Source: G963668435 sp963668435
GTDB taxonomy: Bacteria > Latescibacterota > Latescibacteria > Latescibacterales > Latescibacteraceae
Direction: 5' to 3'
NCBI GenBank assembly: GCA_963668435.2
Contig: CAXXSC010000006.1
Coordinates: 186,001-250,000 of the forward strand
Length of the DNA: 64,000 nucleotides
Positions 46,790 through 55,994 of this stretch are shown in pieces. Made by a program: the position numbers and the translations under genes. Positions within the stretch are counted from its first letter, which is position 1; the number at the start of each line of letters is the position of its first letter. The notes below the pieces were generated by a model. It did not search any database. It saw nothing but the letters and a program-made list of their open reading frames with translations, and had not been told where the DNA came from.

Positions 46790-49147
46790 TCACCCACACT
46801 TGGAAAAACCGCAGGCCCGGCAGGTCATGCAGCCCTCGCCGTAAACGAGCAGGCCGCCGCAGTCGGGGCAGACTCCGGCCATTTCGCCCGCGAGTTTCTT
46901 CCCGGCGATGATCTTTTTACTCAGATCGTCCGAGTCGGCATCGGGGTGAAGTACCGGGATGCCGTTGCCTTCGCCATTCTGCGTGTCGAGATAACGGGAA
47001 AGAGCGGTGGCGATGGCATCCGAGCAGGACAGGATGAGACGGCCGTTGCTCCAGATCGCGGAGGGACAGCGGATGCCCTTGAGCTGGGCAACTACATCCT
47101 CGAGCTTGACCCCGCTTCTGAGCGCGATGGAGATCAGACGGCTGATTGCTTCCGACTGGCTGGAGGTACAGCCGCCGGAGCGTCCCATCTGGCAGAAAAC
47201 CTCGCAGAGGCCGTTCTCGTCGCGGTTGATCGTAACATAGAGGTTGCCGCAGCCGGTGACAATTTTTTCTGTCGTGCCGTGGGTGACATTCGGGCGCGGG
47301 CGCGGTTCGAGACTCTCGCGGTTGAGCGGCGGGAGCTCCTCCTCGATCGTCTTACCAGTGGTCAGCACCTGCTGTTCCCGGGAGCCGTCGCGATAGATCG
47401 TGATGCCTTTCAGCCCGGCCTCATGCGCCATGATATAGGCACTCTGGACATCGGGCACTGTGGCCTCGCGCGGAAAATTGATCGTTTTCGAGACAGCGTT
47501 GTCGGTGTGACGCTGGAACGCCGCCTGGATACGGATATGCCATTCAACCGGTATCTCGCCCGCAGTGCGGAACACGTCTTTCATATCTTTGGGCACCGAA
47601 GCGATCTGGTTGACAGTGCCGCTTTTCGTCACCTCGCTGCGGAAATCGTCATCGAGGATACCCCGTTTTTCAGCCTCGCGCAGCAAGGCCGGATGAAACT
47701 CCGCAAGTTCCTTGCCATCCAACACGTTACGTTTGTACGCAAGCGCGAACAGGGGCTCGATACCGCTGGAACATCCGGCAATGATACTGATAGTGCCGGT
47801 GGGGGCGATCGTGGTCGTTGTCGCGTTCCGCAAGGGCGCCTCGCCGTTCCTGTCATACACACTGCCCTCGAACACAGGGAACGCGCCACGCTCCGAGGCA
47901 AGATGCCGCGACTCCTCTTTCGACACCCTGTCGACAAAAGCGATGATCTCATCGGCAAGCGTTTCCGCCTCTTTGGAATCGTAGCTGATCCCAAGTGCGA
48001 TCAGGAGATCGGCGAATCCCATGACACCAAGCCCTATCTTGCGCGATTTCAGGGTTGTCTCGGCAATGATCTCCAGCGGGTACTTGTTGACCTCGATGAC
48101 ATTGTCGAGGAAACGGACCGCGAGACGTGTTGTCCGGCCAAGACGGTCCCAGTCCATAACAGCGCCGTCGTTCCCCGGCATGGTCATACGCACGAGATTG
48201 ATCGAGCCGAGATTGCATGACTCATAGGGCAGAAGCGGCTGTTCACCGCAGGGATTGGTCGATTCGACCTCGCCCACATGGGAAATCGGATTGGCATCGT
48301 TGATGTGGTCGATGAAAATGATGCCCGGATCGCCGGTCCTGTGCGCGCTTTCGACAATGAGCTCGAATATCTCGACCGCGTTCTCGGTGCCGGAAACCTC
48401 ACCGGTGCGCGGATTGATGATATCATAGCTGCCTTTATTCCGCACCGCCGCCATGAAAGCGTCGGTGACAGCGACAGAGATATTGAAATTGGCAAATTTC
48501 CCGTCCTGCTGTTTCGAGACGATGAACTCCCTGATATCGGGATGGTCGACACGGAGGATTCCCATGTTGGCGCCGCGCCGGGTGCCGCCCTGCTTGATCG
48601 TTTCCGTCGCGGCATCGAAAACCGCCATGAACGAGACCGGGCCGCTGGAAATGCCGTGAGTCGACCTGACCACATCGTTCTTCGGCCTGAGACGCGAGAA
48701 GGAAAAACCGGTGCCACCGCCGCTCTTGTGAATCATCGCGGCATCCTTGACAGCCTGGAAAATGGAATCCATCGAGTCGCCGACCGGAATCACGAAACAG
48801 GCGGAAAGCTGCCCCAGGTCACGTCCCGCATTCATGAGTGTCGGCGAATTCGGCAGGAATTCGCCCGCGGCCATCATATTATAGAACAGCACCGCGGCAT
48901 TCTCTTTCAGTTCCCCGCTGTCGAAACGGTTTTCAGCATCGGCAATCGTTTCGGCGACACGTCCGAACATGTCTTCCGGTGTTTCAGCAGGCTTGCCGTC
49001 GCCGCCTTTTTTCAGATAACGTGCCTCGAGGACAGTCCTGGCATTGCCGGAAAGGGCTGGCTCAATACGCTCGAGGCCGGCTTCGGCACTTTTGATAATC
49101 CCGGTCGAGCTCTCTGTTGTGCAACAGGTCTCTATGTTGTTCTGCAT
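46790..49147 (-). CDS. nrdJ: Adenosylcobalamin-dependent ribonucleotide reductase (class II)
   Basis: 785 residues. Core motifs: KSGGGTGFSFSRLRP, TNPCGEQPLLPYESCNLGSI (active-site Cys, Glu), TTTIAPTGTISIIAGCSSGI and a C-terminal zinc ribbon (CPDCGGLLVY, CMTCRACGFSKCG) with the redox cysteines. It makes deoxyribonucleotides using a B12-derived radical, with or without oxygen. The ATG has TGGAGTAACC directly upstream. A promoter overlapped by two NrdR-box-like sites lies 43-90 bp above the start, so repression by NrdR is likely; nrdR itself is not in the window. Confidence 0.95.
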   Translation of the reverse strand: MQNNIETCCTTESSTGIIKSAEAGLERIEPALSGNARTVLEARYLKKGGDGKPAETPEDMFGRVAETIADAENRFDSGELKENAAVLFYNMMAAGEFLPNSPTLMNAGRDLGQLSACFVIPVGDSMDSIFQAVKDAAMIHKSGGGTGFSFSRLRPKNDVVRSTHGISSGPVSFMAVFDAATETIKQGGTRRGANMGILRVDHPDIREFIVSKQQDGKFANFNISVAVTDAFMAAVRNKGSYDIINPRTGEVSGTENAVEIFELIVESAHRTGDPGIIFIDHINDANPISHVGEVESTNPCGEQPLLPYESCNLGSINLVRMTMPGNDGAVMDWDRLGRTTRLAVRFLDNVIEVNKYPLEIIAETTLKSRKIGLGVMGFADLLIALGISYDSKEAETLADEIIAFVDRVSKEESRHLASERGAFPVFEGSVYDRNGEAPLRNATTTTIAPTGTISIIAGCSSGIEPLFALAYKRNVLDGKELAEFHPALLREAEKRGILDDDFRSEVTKSGTVNQIASVPKDMKDVFRTAGEIPVEWHIRIQAAFQRHTDNAVSKTINFPREATVPDVQSAYIMAHEAGLKGITIYRDGSREQQVLTTGKTIEEELPPLNRESLEPRPRPNVTHGTTEKIVTGCGNLYVTINRDENGLCEVFCQMGRSGGCTSSQSEAISRLISIALRSGVKLEDVVAQLKGIRCPSAIWSNGRLILSCSDAIATALSRYLDTQNGEGNGIPVLHPDADSDDLSKKIIAGKKLAGEMAGVCPDCGGLLVYGEGCMTCRACGFSKCG

Positions 49148-49189
49148 GGTTACTCCAGTGTGGAAGGCGTCTTATTATTTCGGGTGCAA

Positions 49190-49236
49190 CTACTATAAAT
49201 AGTTATGACAAAAAAATCAACAACTATATGTTGTGT
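49190..49236 (-). promoter_or_regulatory. nrdJ promoter overlapped by tandem NrdR-box-like sites
   Basis: Two sites resembling the NrdR box consensus (ACACWATATATWGTGT): 49221-49236 (CAACTATATGTTGTGT, 13 of 16) and 49190-49205 (CTACTATAAATAGTTA, 11 of 16). Their starts are 31 bp apart, the three-turn spacing usual for NrdR. On the minus strand TTGATT (49220-49215), a 17-bp spacer and TATAGT (49197-49192) form a promoter lying within them. The remainder of the gap 49148-49576 shows only a weak plus-strand TTGACA (49253-49258) with TAATCA. Confidence 0.7.
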
Positions 49237-49576
49237 ATTGCAACATTTTTTCTTGACATTCGACATGTTCATTTTAATCACGCATTCCGCATGATGTGTA
49301 TATGATTATACATACATTTCGCTAATTTGTCACCTGTTTTTTTCTTTCTGCGCTGACCCGGCGGATGAAAATAGCACATCACCAGACGCACGGGAACGGA
49401 ATTTCAGCCATCGGAATTGCCCATTTCAGCCATTTCCTCCCGCACTTTTCTAACTCCCGTGTATGTGGGATGGTTTCATTGTGGTGATGAAAATCGCCGT
49501 GTTGTTGCGCTTTCGTTGTTTCTTTTTTCGCTTTTCGCTATATTGTGCGGTGAGGAATTTCCCGGAGGGATACAGG

Positions 49577-50464
49577 ATGCATTACTACAGAAACTTTTTT
49601 CTCGCGATGCGGCCCTGGTCGTTCACGATGTCGTTCTTTTCAGTCAGCGTGGGATCGGCACTCGCGGCGCTCGACGGCGCTTTTTTCTGGCCATTGTATC
49701 TCATGGCAGTGGTGGGAATGATCGGACTTCACGGCGCGGCAAACCTCTACAACGACTATTTTGATGTCAGGTCGGGTGTCGATGCCGCTGATGCGGCGAC
49801 AGCACAGTACCGTCCGCATCCGCTGGTCGAGGGCCGTCTCGACGCAGGCCAGGTGCTGGCCCTTGCGATCGCCATGAACATCCTTGGTGCGGGTCTCGGT
49901 ATCTGGCTTGCTGTTACAAGAGGACTGGCGATACTTGCTATCGGCATGGCGGGTGTGGTGACCGTGATTTTCTACACTGCGCCGCCGTTCCAGTTCAAAT
50001 ACCGCTCGATGGGGGAGTTTTTCGTTTTTCTCATGTGGGGACCGTTGGCGTTCGAGGGCGCATACTATGTACAGCGTCAGGCATTCAGCATCAATGCCCT
50101 GCTCGTATCAATCCCGTTCGGCATGCTGGTAGCCCTCGTGCTTCTGGCAAACAACCTTCGGGACCGGGCCAATGACGCGCGCCACGGCATCCGCACTGTC
50201 GCGATCTCGCTTGGCGAAAAGCACGGTGGACGGCTGTTCATTGCCCTGATAGTGCTGGCTTTCGCCGCTGTTCCGGCAATGATCGCCACGGGCGTACTCG
50301 GCCCCTGGTCGCTGATTGTGCTTCTTGCCGCACCGCTCGCGGTCAGACTGAGCAACTCGATAGCCCATACAGCCCCAATCGATGCCGATGCCCGAACAGC
50401 CCAGCTCGACACGGCGTTCGGTATGCTTCTCCTGCTTTCTCTTGTACTGGAGCGTCTGCTATGA
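49577..50464 (+). CDS. UbiA-family prenyltransferase (MenA-like)
   Basis: 295 residues from ATG 49577, following CCCGGAGGGATACAGG; the open frame to 49463 is ignored. Eight to nine membrane helices carry the two Asp-rich motifs: NLYNDYFDVRSGVD (NDxxD) and NNLRDRANDARHGIRT (DxxxD). RPHPLVEGRLDAGQVL and FYTAPPFQFKYRSMGEF are typical of the MenA branch that prenylates 1,4-dihydroxy-2-naphthoate for menaquinone. The exact quinone substrate is not proven. It overlaps the protease gene by 4 bp. Confidence 0.88.
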   Translation: MHYYRNFFLAMRPWSFTMSFFSVSVGSALAALDGAFFWPLYLMAVVGMIGLHGAANLYNDYFDVRSGVDAADAATAQYRPHPLVEGRLDAGQVLALAIAMNILGAGLGIWLAVTRGLAILAIGMAGVVTVIFYTAPPFQFKYRSMGEFFVFLMWGPLAFEGAYYVQRQAFSINALLVSIPFGMLVALVLLANNLRDRANDARHGIRTVAISLGEKHGGRLFIALIVLAFAAVPAMIATGVLGPWSLIVLLAAPLAVRLSNSIAHTAPIDADARTAQLDTAFGMLLLLSLVLERLL

Positions 50465-51093
50465 GCATTTCGGGAACAAAAAGCCTTACGGCCTCACTGG
50501 GTCCCGCGGCTCTCGCGTTCGTGCTCTGGTACTGGGCGTTTGCGGTGGAGTCCGGCAATTTCTGGATCAAGATATCACTGTCAGCGGCCACACTCGCTAC
50601 AATATCGATCGCTGTCGATTACCAGTATTTCCGTGAAAGTCTTCGTATCGATAGAAAGGAGCTTGCTGTCGGGCTCGCTGCCGCGGCGCTTCTCTACGGC
50701 ATGTTTTTCCTCGGCAACCTTATCTCGGGAATGCTCTTTCCCTTTGCAGGCGGACAGGTGTCATCGATCTACGCGAAAGGCGCAGGGATTCCGGGCTGGA
50801 TGATAGCCCCGGCCCTGATATTCATCACCGGCCCCTCGGAGGAGATTTTCTGGCGGGCTTTTCTCCAGCGTCGTCTTTCAGAGCGATGGGGAAAGCTGAC
50901 GGGTTCGGCGGTCACGGTCCTGCTCTACACAGGAGTTCATATCGCATCGATGAATTTCATGCTGTGCGGCGCCGCCGGTGTGGCGGGTCTGTTCTGGGGT
51001 GCAATGTACCTGTTGAGACCGAAACCGGGCGCACTTATAGTATCACACTCCGTCTGGAGCGCGGTTATCTTCGCACTGTTTCCCATACATTAG
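50461..51093 (+). CDS. CPBP-family intramembrane glutamic protease
   Basis: 210 residues, six to seven membrane helices. The catalytic signature is GPSEEIFWRAFLQRRL (EExxxR) with a later YTGVHIASMNF (His) and a third motif in the LFWGAMYLLRPKPGALIVSH region. CPBP proteases cleave or scaffold membrane proteins and include CAAX-processing enzymes. It is coupled to the UbiA gene (ATGA overlap), so a role linked to lipid or quinone metabolism is possible but unproven. Confidence 0.88.
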   Translation: MSISGTKSLTASLGPAALAFVLWYWAFAVESGNFWIKISLSAATLATISIAVDYQYFRESLRIDRKELAVGLAAAALLYGMFFLGNLISGMLFPFAGGQVSSIYAKGAGIPGWMIAPALIFITGPSEEIFWRAFLQRRLSERWGKLTGSAVTVLLYTGVHIASMNFMLCGAAGVAGLFWGAMYLLRPKPGALIVSHSVWSAVIFALFPIH

Positions 51094-51215
51094 CGGAGAA
51101 GGCACAGTCTTTCCCGGGAACCATTCGTGAAAATGCAGAATTCACCTTGTTCATGAATCGACGAATGAACGGAATGTCCTGGGAAGATTATCCTGAATGT
51201 TGCTGCGGGCAGTGG

Positions 51216-51389
51216 TCAAACAGCCATTTTTGCCAGAACTGCGGCGATCCAGAAAACCAATATAACGATCATGAACAGGACAAATTTGATTTCTGTCCTG
51301 TTGCGAAGAATGATGATGCTTTTCTTTATGCGGGACCGCAGGCTGCGGTTGTGCCGTTTCCAGTTTCCACGTCTATGATGAATACTCAT
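51216..51389 (-). CDS. Candidate small basic membrane protein
   Basis: 57 codons from ATG 51389. The first ~30 residues are strongly basic (HHRRGNWKRHNRSLRSRIKK), and the rest is one membrane helix (FVLFMIVILVFWIAAVLA). The start overlaps the last codons of the GGDEF gene by 17 bp, with CAGGA just upstream. The basic-then-hydrophobic design and position suggest a real co-translated small protein, but length alone cannot prove it. No family recognised. The remaining sequence to 51093 shows nothing else. Confidence 0.45.
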   Translation of the reverse strand: MSIHHRRGNWKRHNRSLRSRIKKSIIILRNRTEIKFVLFMIVILVFWIAAVLAKMAV

Positions 51390-52312
51390 GTTCCTGTCCT
51401 GATTCATTCTCGTTTTCATTGTCAGCTGAAGAATCGCTGCGATCATATACAACCATATTCCCACCCTCGAGCTTGGCCATGTTCAGATGCTTGTTGGCCC
51501 GTCTGAGGAGCGTTGCCTCGCTATCTCCTGACTCGATATACGAAGCTCCGATCGATGCCGTTATCACCAGCATCTGACCGTTGAAATTGGGGAAGCTGTT
51601 CTCAATCAGCATCCTGAGTTTCTCGGCGAGCACCCGGAAAAGTTCCTCGTCCACATGTTTGATGATGGCGATGAATTTTTCGCCTTCCCATCGGCAGATG
51701 ACATCATAGATACGAACGTTTTCCTCAAGGGTTTTCGCCACCGTTTTCAGGATGTTGTTGCTGAACGTCTGGCCGTATTTCTCAACGAAAATATCGAAAG
51801 AATCGAGATCTATCAACAAAAGACCGAACGGTATATTGTGACGTGCTGTCTGATCGAAAGCGAGTTTGATCTGTTTCTCGAAAAAGCGCCGGTTGCCGAT
51901 GCCGGTCAGCGTGTCGTTCAGTGCCGACTCTTTCAGGCTCTCCAGCTTTTTCATGCCTTTGTAGTTTTCGGTGTTGTCCCTGAACACCTCGATTGCGCCG
52001 ATGATATGTCCGGTATTCGAAAACATGGGGTGTGACCGAAATACTCACCGGTATCCTGCGCCCGTCTATATGGCGGACAAACAGATCCGCTCTGCGTTTT
52101 TTTCCATCATGAAGTGTCTGGAAAAGCGGACACTCGTCACGGCTGAGAATTTTTCCGTACTCATCGACATGAACAATGATATTGTCCTCGTACAAGCTGC
52201 CGAGAACATCATACCCACGGTAACCGGTCATTTTTTCTGCGCCCCGGTTCCAGTAGGTAATCTTCTTTTTGGAATCGACAAAATACACACCCTCTTCCAT
52301 TGTGTCGATCAA
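51373..52312 (-). pseudogene. PAS-GGDEF protein with a frameshift and degenerate active site
   Basis: The PAS half (EEGVYFVDSKKKITYWNRGA, RRIPVSISVTP) and the GGDEF half (NTGHIIGAIEVFRDNTENYK, NDTLTGIGNRRFFEKQI, LLIDLDSF) are in different frames. They join if one base is removed from the GGGG run at 52027-52030 (plus strand), so the break is a one-base insertion there, either real or a sequencing error. The signature reads EGEKF instead of GGDEF, so cyclase activity is doubtful anyway. The frame is open to about 52370 without ATG/GTG before TTG 52312, and GGAGG (~52350) is not matched by a standard start, so the N-terminus may also be worn. Confidence 0.8.
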
Positions 52313-52592
52313 GTCTTTAAAAAAGCTTTCAGTTTCCAGTTTATGTTCCTCCAGTACTGCTTTACTGCTTTATTATAAAGTGATTAAAAATTATAATGGC
52401 TGGCTAACAAATAACTATTACCCTATTGTTCGCCAAAACCATCCTTGCCCAGGTACATCATTCAAGCTACCCAAAAGCATCTCAAACTACTGCGATAATT
52501 ATTAAGCGTACATCGTTTTGTGGCAAATAGCTGGTCACCCCCCCGTAAGACAGCAGAAACAAACACCGCTGGCACAATTCCCGACATCCCTT

Positions 52593-52733
52593 CTAAAATG
52601 TATGGCTTCCCGCACTGAATTCGCGATCAGCACGCGTTGCCACCTTCTCACCCAGCACATTATACACCAATAGTGTAATATAATTGTCACGAGGCAATGA
52701 AATTGTGATTAAAGTCACCGAATTGAAGGGGAA
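52593..52733 (-). pseudogene. Relic of a T9SS type A sorting domain
   Basis: Read on the minus strand, the frame from 52733 to the stop at 52593 gives FPFNSVTLITISLPRDNYI, then TLLVYNVLGEKVATRADRE, then FSAGSHTF. This matches the C-terminal sorting-domain pattern NPFNPSTTI...LP...VTL.VYNVLGEKV...AGSHT. A stop codon precedes it and no upstream domains or start exist, so it is a leftover 3' end. The rest of 52313-53090 shows no gene. Confidence 0.75.
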
Positions 52734-53090
52734 TTAGCTGTATAGAGATTATTGTATCCTGCGGGCCTTTCTCGCCGACATAGTATGCCATTGCAAACTG
52801 ATAGTATTTCCTGTAACTGCCACATCAATTAAACGGACAAAGCCCGAAAACGTTGCATACCTATTTTCTGTATCTCCGTGGCCTGTAAAACTTCAGCGGC
52901 AGTGTTTGGAGATGACCAGACAACCCCGGAGCGGAACTAATGAAAGGCCCGGAAAAACAAACAACCAAAAACGATATTTAAGAAAAATCCCCCCTTTAGC
53001 GGTAAATAATATTAATTATTCTTAATGTTTCCGTCAGGAATGCCGATGGAAAGTAAAGGAAGCACGCAGGAAAAAATGCTTGGAATCATG

Positions 53091-53208
53091 CCATACCGCC
53101 CGAGCCGGCGAAAGACGCCGTTTCCGGATGCTCCGGCGGTATGGTATTTCCGCGGCCGTTGACGGCTGAAACGGCCGATGTCTGTCACTGAAGCTGCGAC
53201 AGTGGAGA
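53091..53208 (+). promoter_or_regulatory. Structured 5' leader of three consecutive hairpins
   Basis: Hairpin 1: CCATACCGCC (53091-53100) with GGCGGTATGG (53135-53144), enclosing CGGCG/CGCCG (53106-53110, 53116-53120). Hairpin 2: CGGCCGTT (53153-53160) with AACGGCCG (53170-53177). Hairpin 3: CACTG (53186-53190) with CAGTG (53200-53204), directly touching the ribosome site GGAG (53204-53207). All stems are perfect. It immediately precedes the gene at 53213. No known riboswitch core is recognised. Confidence 0.5.
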
Positions 53209-53212
53209 TTCA

Positions 53213-53905
53213 ATGAAACAAATCGCCATCATCATGGGGCTTTTGGCCACTGTGTTCTCAGGAATCAGTGTCTTCGGGGTGCCGGAACTCGACACCCGTC
53301 AGAAACTGATCGGCGCATGGGAACACCGCGGTTTTTATTATGTCATCCAGGACTCCACGCTCACTGCGATCCAGCTTACCGGACAGCCGAAAGGCTACCG
53401 CTCATTCAACTACAGCCTCCGGGAAATGGGGACTGTACACACGCTCCGCTACGGGCGCGACCTGAAATCAACGGTTGACAATGAGTTGCTCGTAGTCGCC
53501 GATGTCACCGATTCCACCGCTGTTATCGCCTATCCAACTGTTTTCGTCCGTGAGGATTCCAGTAAGGGATTCATCGGAGAATGGCGTCACGTGGAGGACC
53601 TTGCGGCACTCACGCTCACTGTCGGCGCGGGATCGATCGAATACAGCGAGCTCAGAATCGACATGGTTACCGGCGCCGAACAGACAGTCACCCAGAAACG
53701 GGGATTCTACCGCGGCAATTACGGCCCCCGCACAGGGCAGTTCACTGTCCATTATGATGACGGTTCCAAGGCACGTCTGCTTCCTCTTATTTTCGGCAAA
53801 ATCATGTACCTCTACGATCTGAGCCCGCGAAAATCCATGTTCATGCGGCGCAACGATTTCCCCAGTTTCCGCGATTTCCAGAAAATCTCCGAAAACGGCG
53901 GCTGA
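53213..53905 (+). CDS. Secreted protein of unknown function
   Basis: 230 residues with a signal peptide (MKQIAIIMGLLATVFSGISV, cleavage near FG-VPEL). Two similar openings, LIGAWEHRGFYYVIQDSTL (~40) and FIGEWRHVEDLAALTLTVG (~123), suggest two copies of a small beta-barrel unit with an I/F-G-x-W-x-H motif. No enzymatic motif is seen. The ATG has GTGGAG spaced 5-6 bp, at the foot of a hairpin. It stands alone in its direction. Confidence 0.75.
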   Translation: MKQIAIIMGLLATVFSGISVFGVPELDTRQKLIGAWEHRGFYYVIQDSTLTAIQLTGQPKGYRSFNYSLREMGTVHTLRYGRDLKSTVDNELLVVADVTDSTAVIAYPTVFVREDSSKGFIGEWRHVEDLAALTLTVGAGSIEYSELRIDMVTGAEQTVTQKRGFYRGNYGPRTGQFTVHYDDGSKARLLPLIFGKIMYLYDLSPRKSMFMRRNDFPSFRDFQKISENGG

Positions 53906-54221
53906 TAATCAGGACGCAGATCAGGAAACACCCAGCTCACTGAACTACCACGTATCAAGCTATGAATATTTCATCAAGTACACCACCACTGCGTGACAAG
54001 CACTTGCCCGGCTCTACGCCTTACTTCGCGTCTCCCTTTAGTTAAGAGAAAACGACTATTGTACGATACGACTCCCGGCCGTTTTTGCGGCTGATGAGCC
54101 CCTGTGTGTACTGCCCCACAACAATCAATGCTGCCGCATTTCAGCGCCACGCCCCCCCACCCAACACCGTAAATCAATAATAGACTTCAGCTTGCAATAA
54201 CAGGCATAACGCACTGATACC

Positions 54222-54250
54222 TTGATAAAGTCCTGTTTCCATGCTATATT
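54222..54250 (+). promoter_or_regulatory. Sigma-70-type promoter of the signalling cluster
   Basis: TTGATA (54222-54227), 17 bp, TATATT (54245-54250), each 5 of 6; it lies 37 bp before the hybrid kinase ATG. Otherwise 53906-54286 holds only low-information sequence with a C-rich run near 54150. Confidence 0.6.
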
Positions 54251-54286
54251 GCTTGTACGTGTGTTTTAGACAGGAGTAGATTATTC

Positions 54287-55861
54287 ATGTCCGGCGATCA
54301 GGATTTTCTCAGTATATTCATGCGGCTTTTCGGCAGCTTTCCCGATGCTGTTTTCATTGTATCGGCGGACGGCGCCATTGTCGATGTCAACAGCGCGGCC
54401 CAGAAACTCGCGGGCAGGGGCAAAGGCGACCTCTTCGCCTTGTCTGTCACTGACGTGTTCCCGGACGACCTCCTTTCCCGGTCGCTGGCCTCGTCAACCG
54501 CTGCTACTGACGAGGAGGGGCTTACGTTATCCAGCACCTGCCGGACAAAAAAAGGACGCGAACTGCCGGTCCATATCGATATCAGGAGTTACCGTGCAAA
54601 AAGCGGCGACTACCGTATCCTCATTGTCCGCGACATGAGCGGGCCGGAGGCTGTCAGGGAGGAGCGTGACGCCCTCACGCAACAGCTTCGCCATTCCAGA
54701 AAACTGGAACTAACCGGCAAGCTCGCTGGCGGAATTATCCACTATTACAACAATATTTTCACGGGACTGATCGGCGCGCTCGACATGGCCCAGAAGGAAT
54801 CCACGGGAACGCTGCTCCCCCTTCTGAAACGGGCGAAACATACCGCCGGAACAGCCGCCTCATATTCGAAACGTCTGCTCGCGTTCACACGGAACGAGCA
54901 AGAAAACAGCGGCCCCGCCGATATCGGGCTCCTTCTTGACGATATCGCCGATTTCACCGCAGTCAGTTTCGAGAAACGTATCGCAGTCGACATACACTAT
55001 GACAGAAATCTCAAGACTGTCATCGCCGACATGGGCGACCTTCACCACATGCTGCTCAATCTCGTGGTCAACGCCCGTGATGCGGTCATGGACCGTCTGA
55101 AAAAGCAACCTGAAAGCGATAAAGGCATCATCACACTCAGCGCCGATAACAGCACTGTCAGCGATAAAGAGAGTACCCGCATGACCGGGGCCCGTGCCGG
55201 TGAATTTGTCAGAATCCGCATAGAGGATAACGGCAGCGGGATGGATGCGGAAACGCGCGTAAAAATATTCGAGCCGTGGTTCACCACGAAATCGGCCGGG
55301 CACGGCACCGGCATAGGTCTTGCCGCCGTGATGGAGACTGTACAGGGCGCTGGCGGCTGGATCGATCTCGACAGCAAACCGGGCTGCGGAACGACATTCA
55401 TCATCTACCTCCCCGCGGCGGGAATCGGACAGCGCGTGTCGAAAGAGCGCGGCGACATCGAAATGCCCCGTGGTGATGAAACGGTACTGATTGTCGATGA
55501 CGACGACATGATACGTATGCTCGCTACAATGACTCTCGAACGTCAGGGCTATTCGGTCTTGGCCGCGGCGACAGCAGGCGAGGCATTGACCCATGTCATG
55601 GAATCCGCGGGCCGTCTGGACCTTGTTATCCTCGACCTCAGCCTTCCGGACCGTCCGGGAGAAAGCCTGTTGTCCGATATCAGGCGGATCAAGATGGATA
55701 TGGGGATCATTATCAGCAGCGGCCGTGATTTCACAAGTGACAAAGAGAGTTTTTCGAAACTTCGCGCCGATGATTACCTGACAAAACCCTTCGACATTGG
55801 TGATCTCGCTCTTTCGGTCCGCCAGGTACTGGACAGAAAAGAAACCCACATCGAATTTTGA
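54287..55861 (+). CDS. Hybrid histidine kinase: PAS - kinase - receiver
   Basis: 524 residues, soluble. PAS domain (residues ~15-120, FPDAVFIVSADGAIVDVNSA), a DHp helix with His152 in GKLAGGIIHYYNNIFTGL, the ATPase domain with N box NLVVNARDAVMD, G1 EDNGSGMD and FTTKSAGHGTGIGL, then a C-terminal receiver (TVLIVDDDDMIRMLATMTLE, Asp450, Lys500). The H-box reads HYYNN rather than the common HDFNN, but the ATPase is intact. First gene of a three-gene signalling cluster. Confidence 0.92.
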   Translation: MSGDQDFLSIFMRLFGSFPDAVFIVSADGAIVDVNSAAQKLAGRGKGDLFALSVTDVFPDDLLSRSLASSTAATDEEGLTLSSTCRTKKGRELPVHIDIRSYRAKSGDYRILIVRDMSGPEAVREERDALTQQLRHSRKLELTGKLAGGIIHYYNNIFTGLIGALDMAQKESTGTLLPLLKRAKHTAGTAASYSKRLLAFTRNEQENSGPADIGLLLDDIADFTAVSFEKRIAVDIHYDRNLKTVIADMGDLHHMLLNLVVNARDAVMDRLKKQPESDKGIITLSADNSTVSDKESTRMTGARAGEFVRIRIEDNGSGMDAETRVKIFEPWFTTKSAGHGTGIGLAAVMETVQGAGGWIDLDSKPGCGTTFIIYLPAAGIGQRVSKERGDIEMPRGDETVLIVDDDDMIRMLATMTLERQGYSVLAAATAGEALTHVMESAGRLDLVILDLSLPDRPGESLLSDIRRIKMDMGIIISSGRDFTSDKESFSKLRADDYLTKPFDIGDLALSVRQVLDRKETHIEF

Positions 55862-55994
55862 TCTTTTCGCGGGCAGGAAAGACATTCGCGCATTATTCCA
55901 TTGCATACAAGAATCAGCATCTGACCATCCCCACAGCAAAAAAAGCTTGCATCGTCCGGTTATTATTGTATGATACAGCATAATCCCCTTAACA

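Noticed and set aside
46946..48220. 424-codon plus-strand frame inside nrdJ
   Set aside because: Antisense shadow of a strongly conserved reductase; no recognisable protein features.
54091..54098. CTGATGAG, the first core element of a hammerhead ribozyme
   Set aside because: No GAAA core element or matching stems follow at the required positions.
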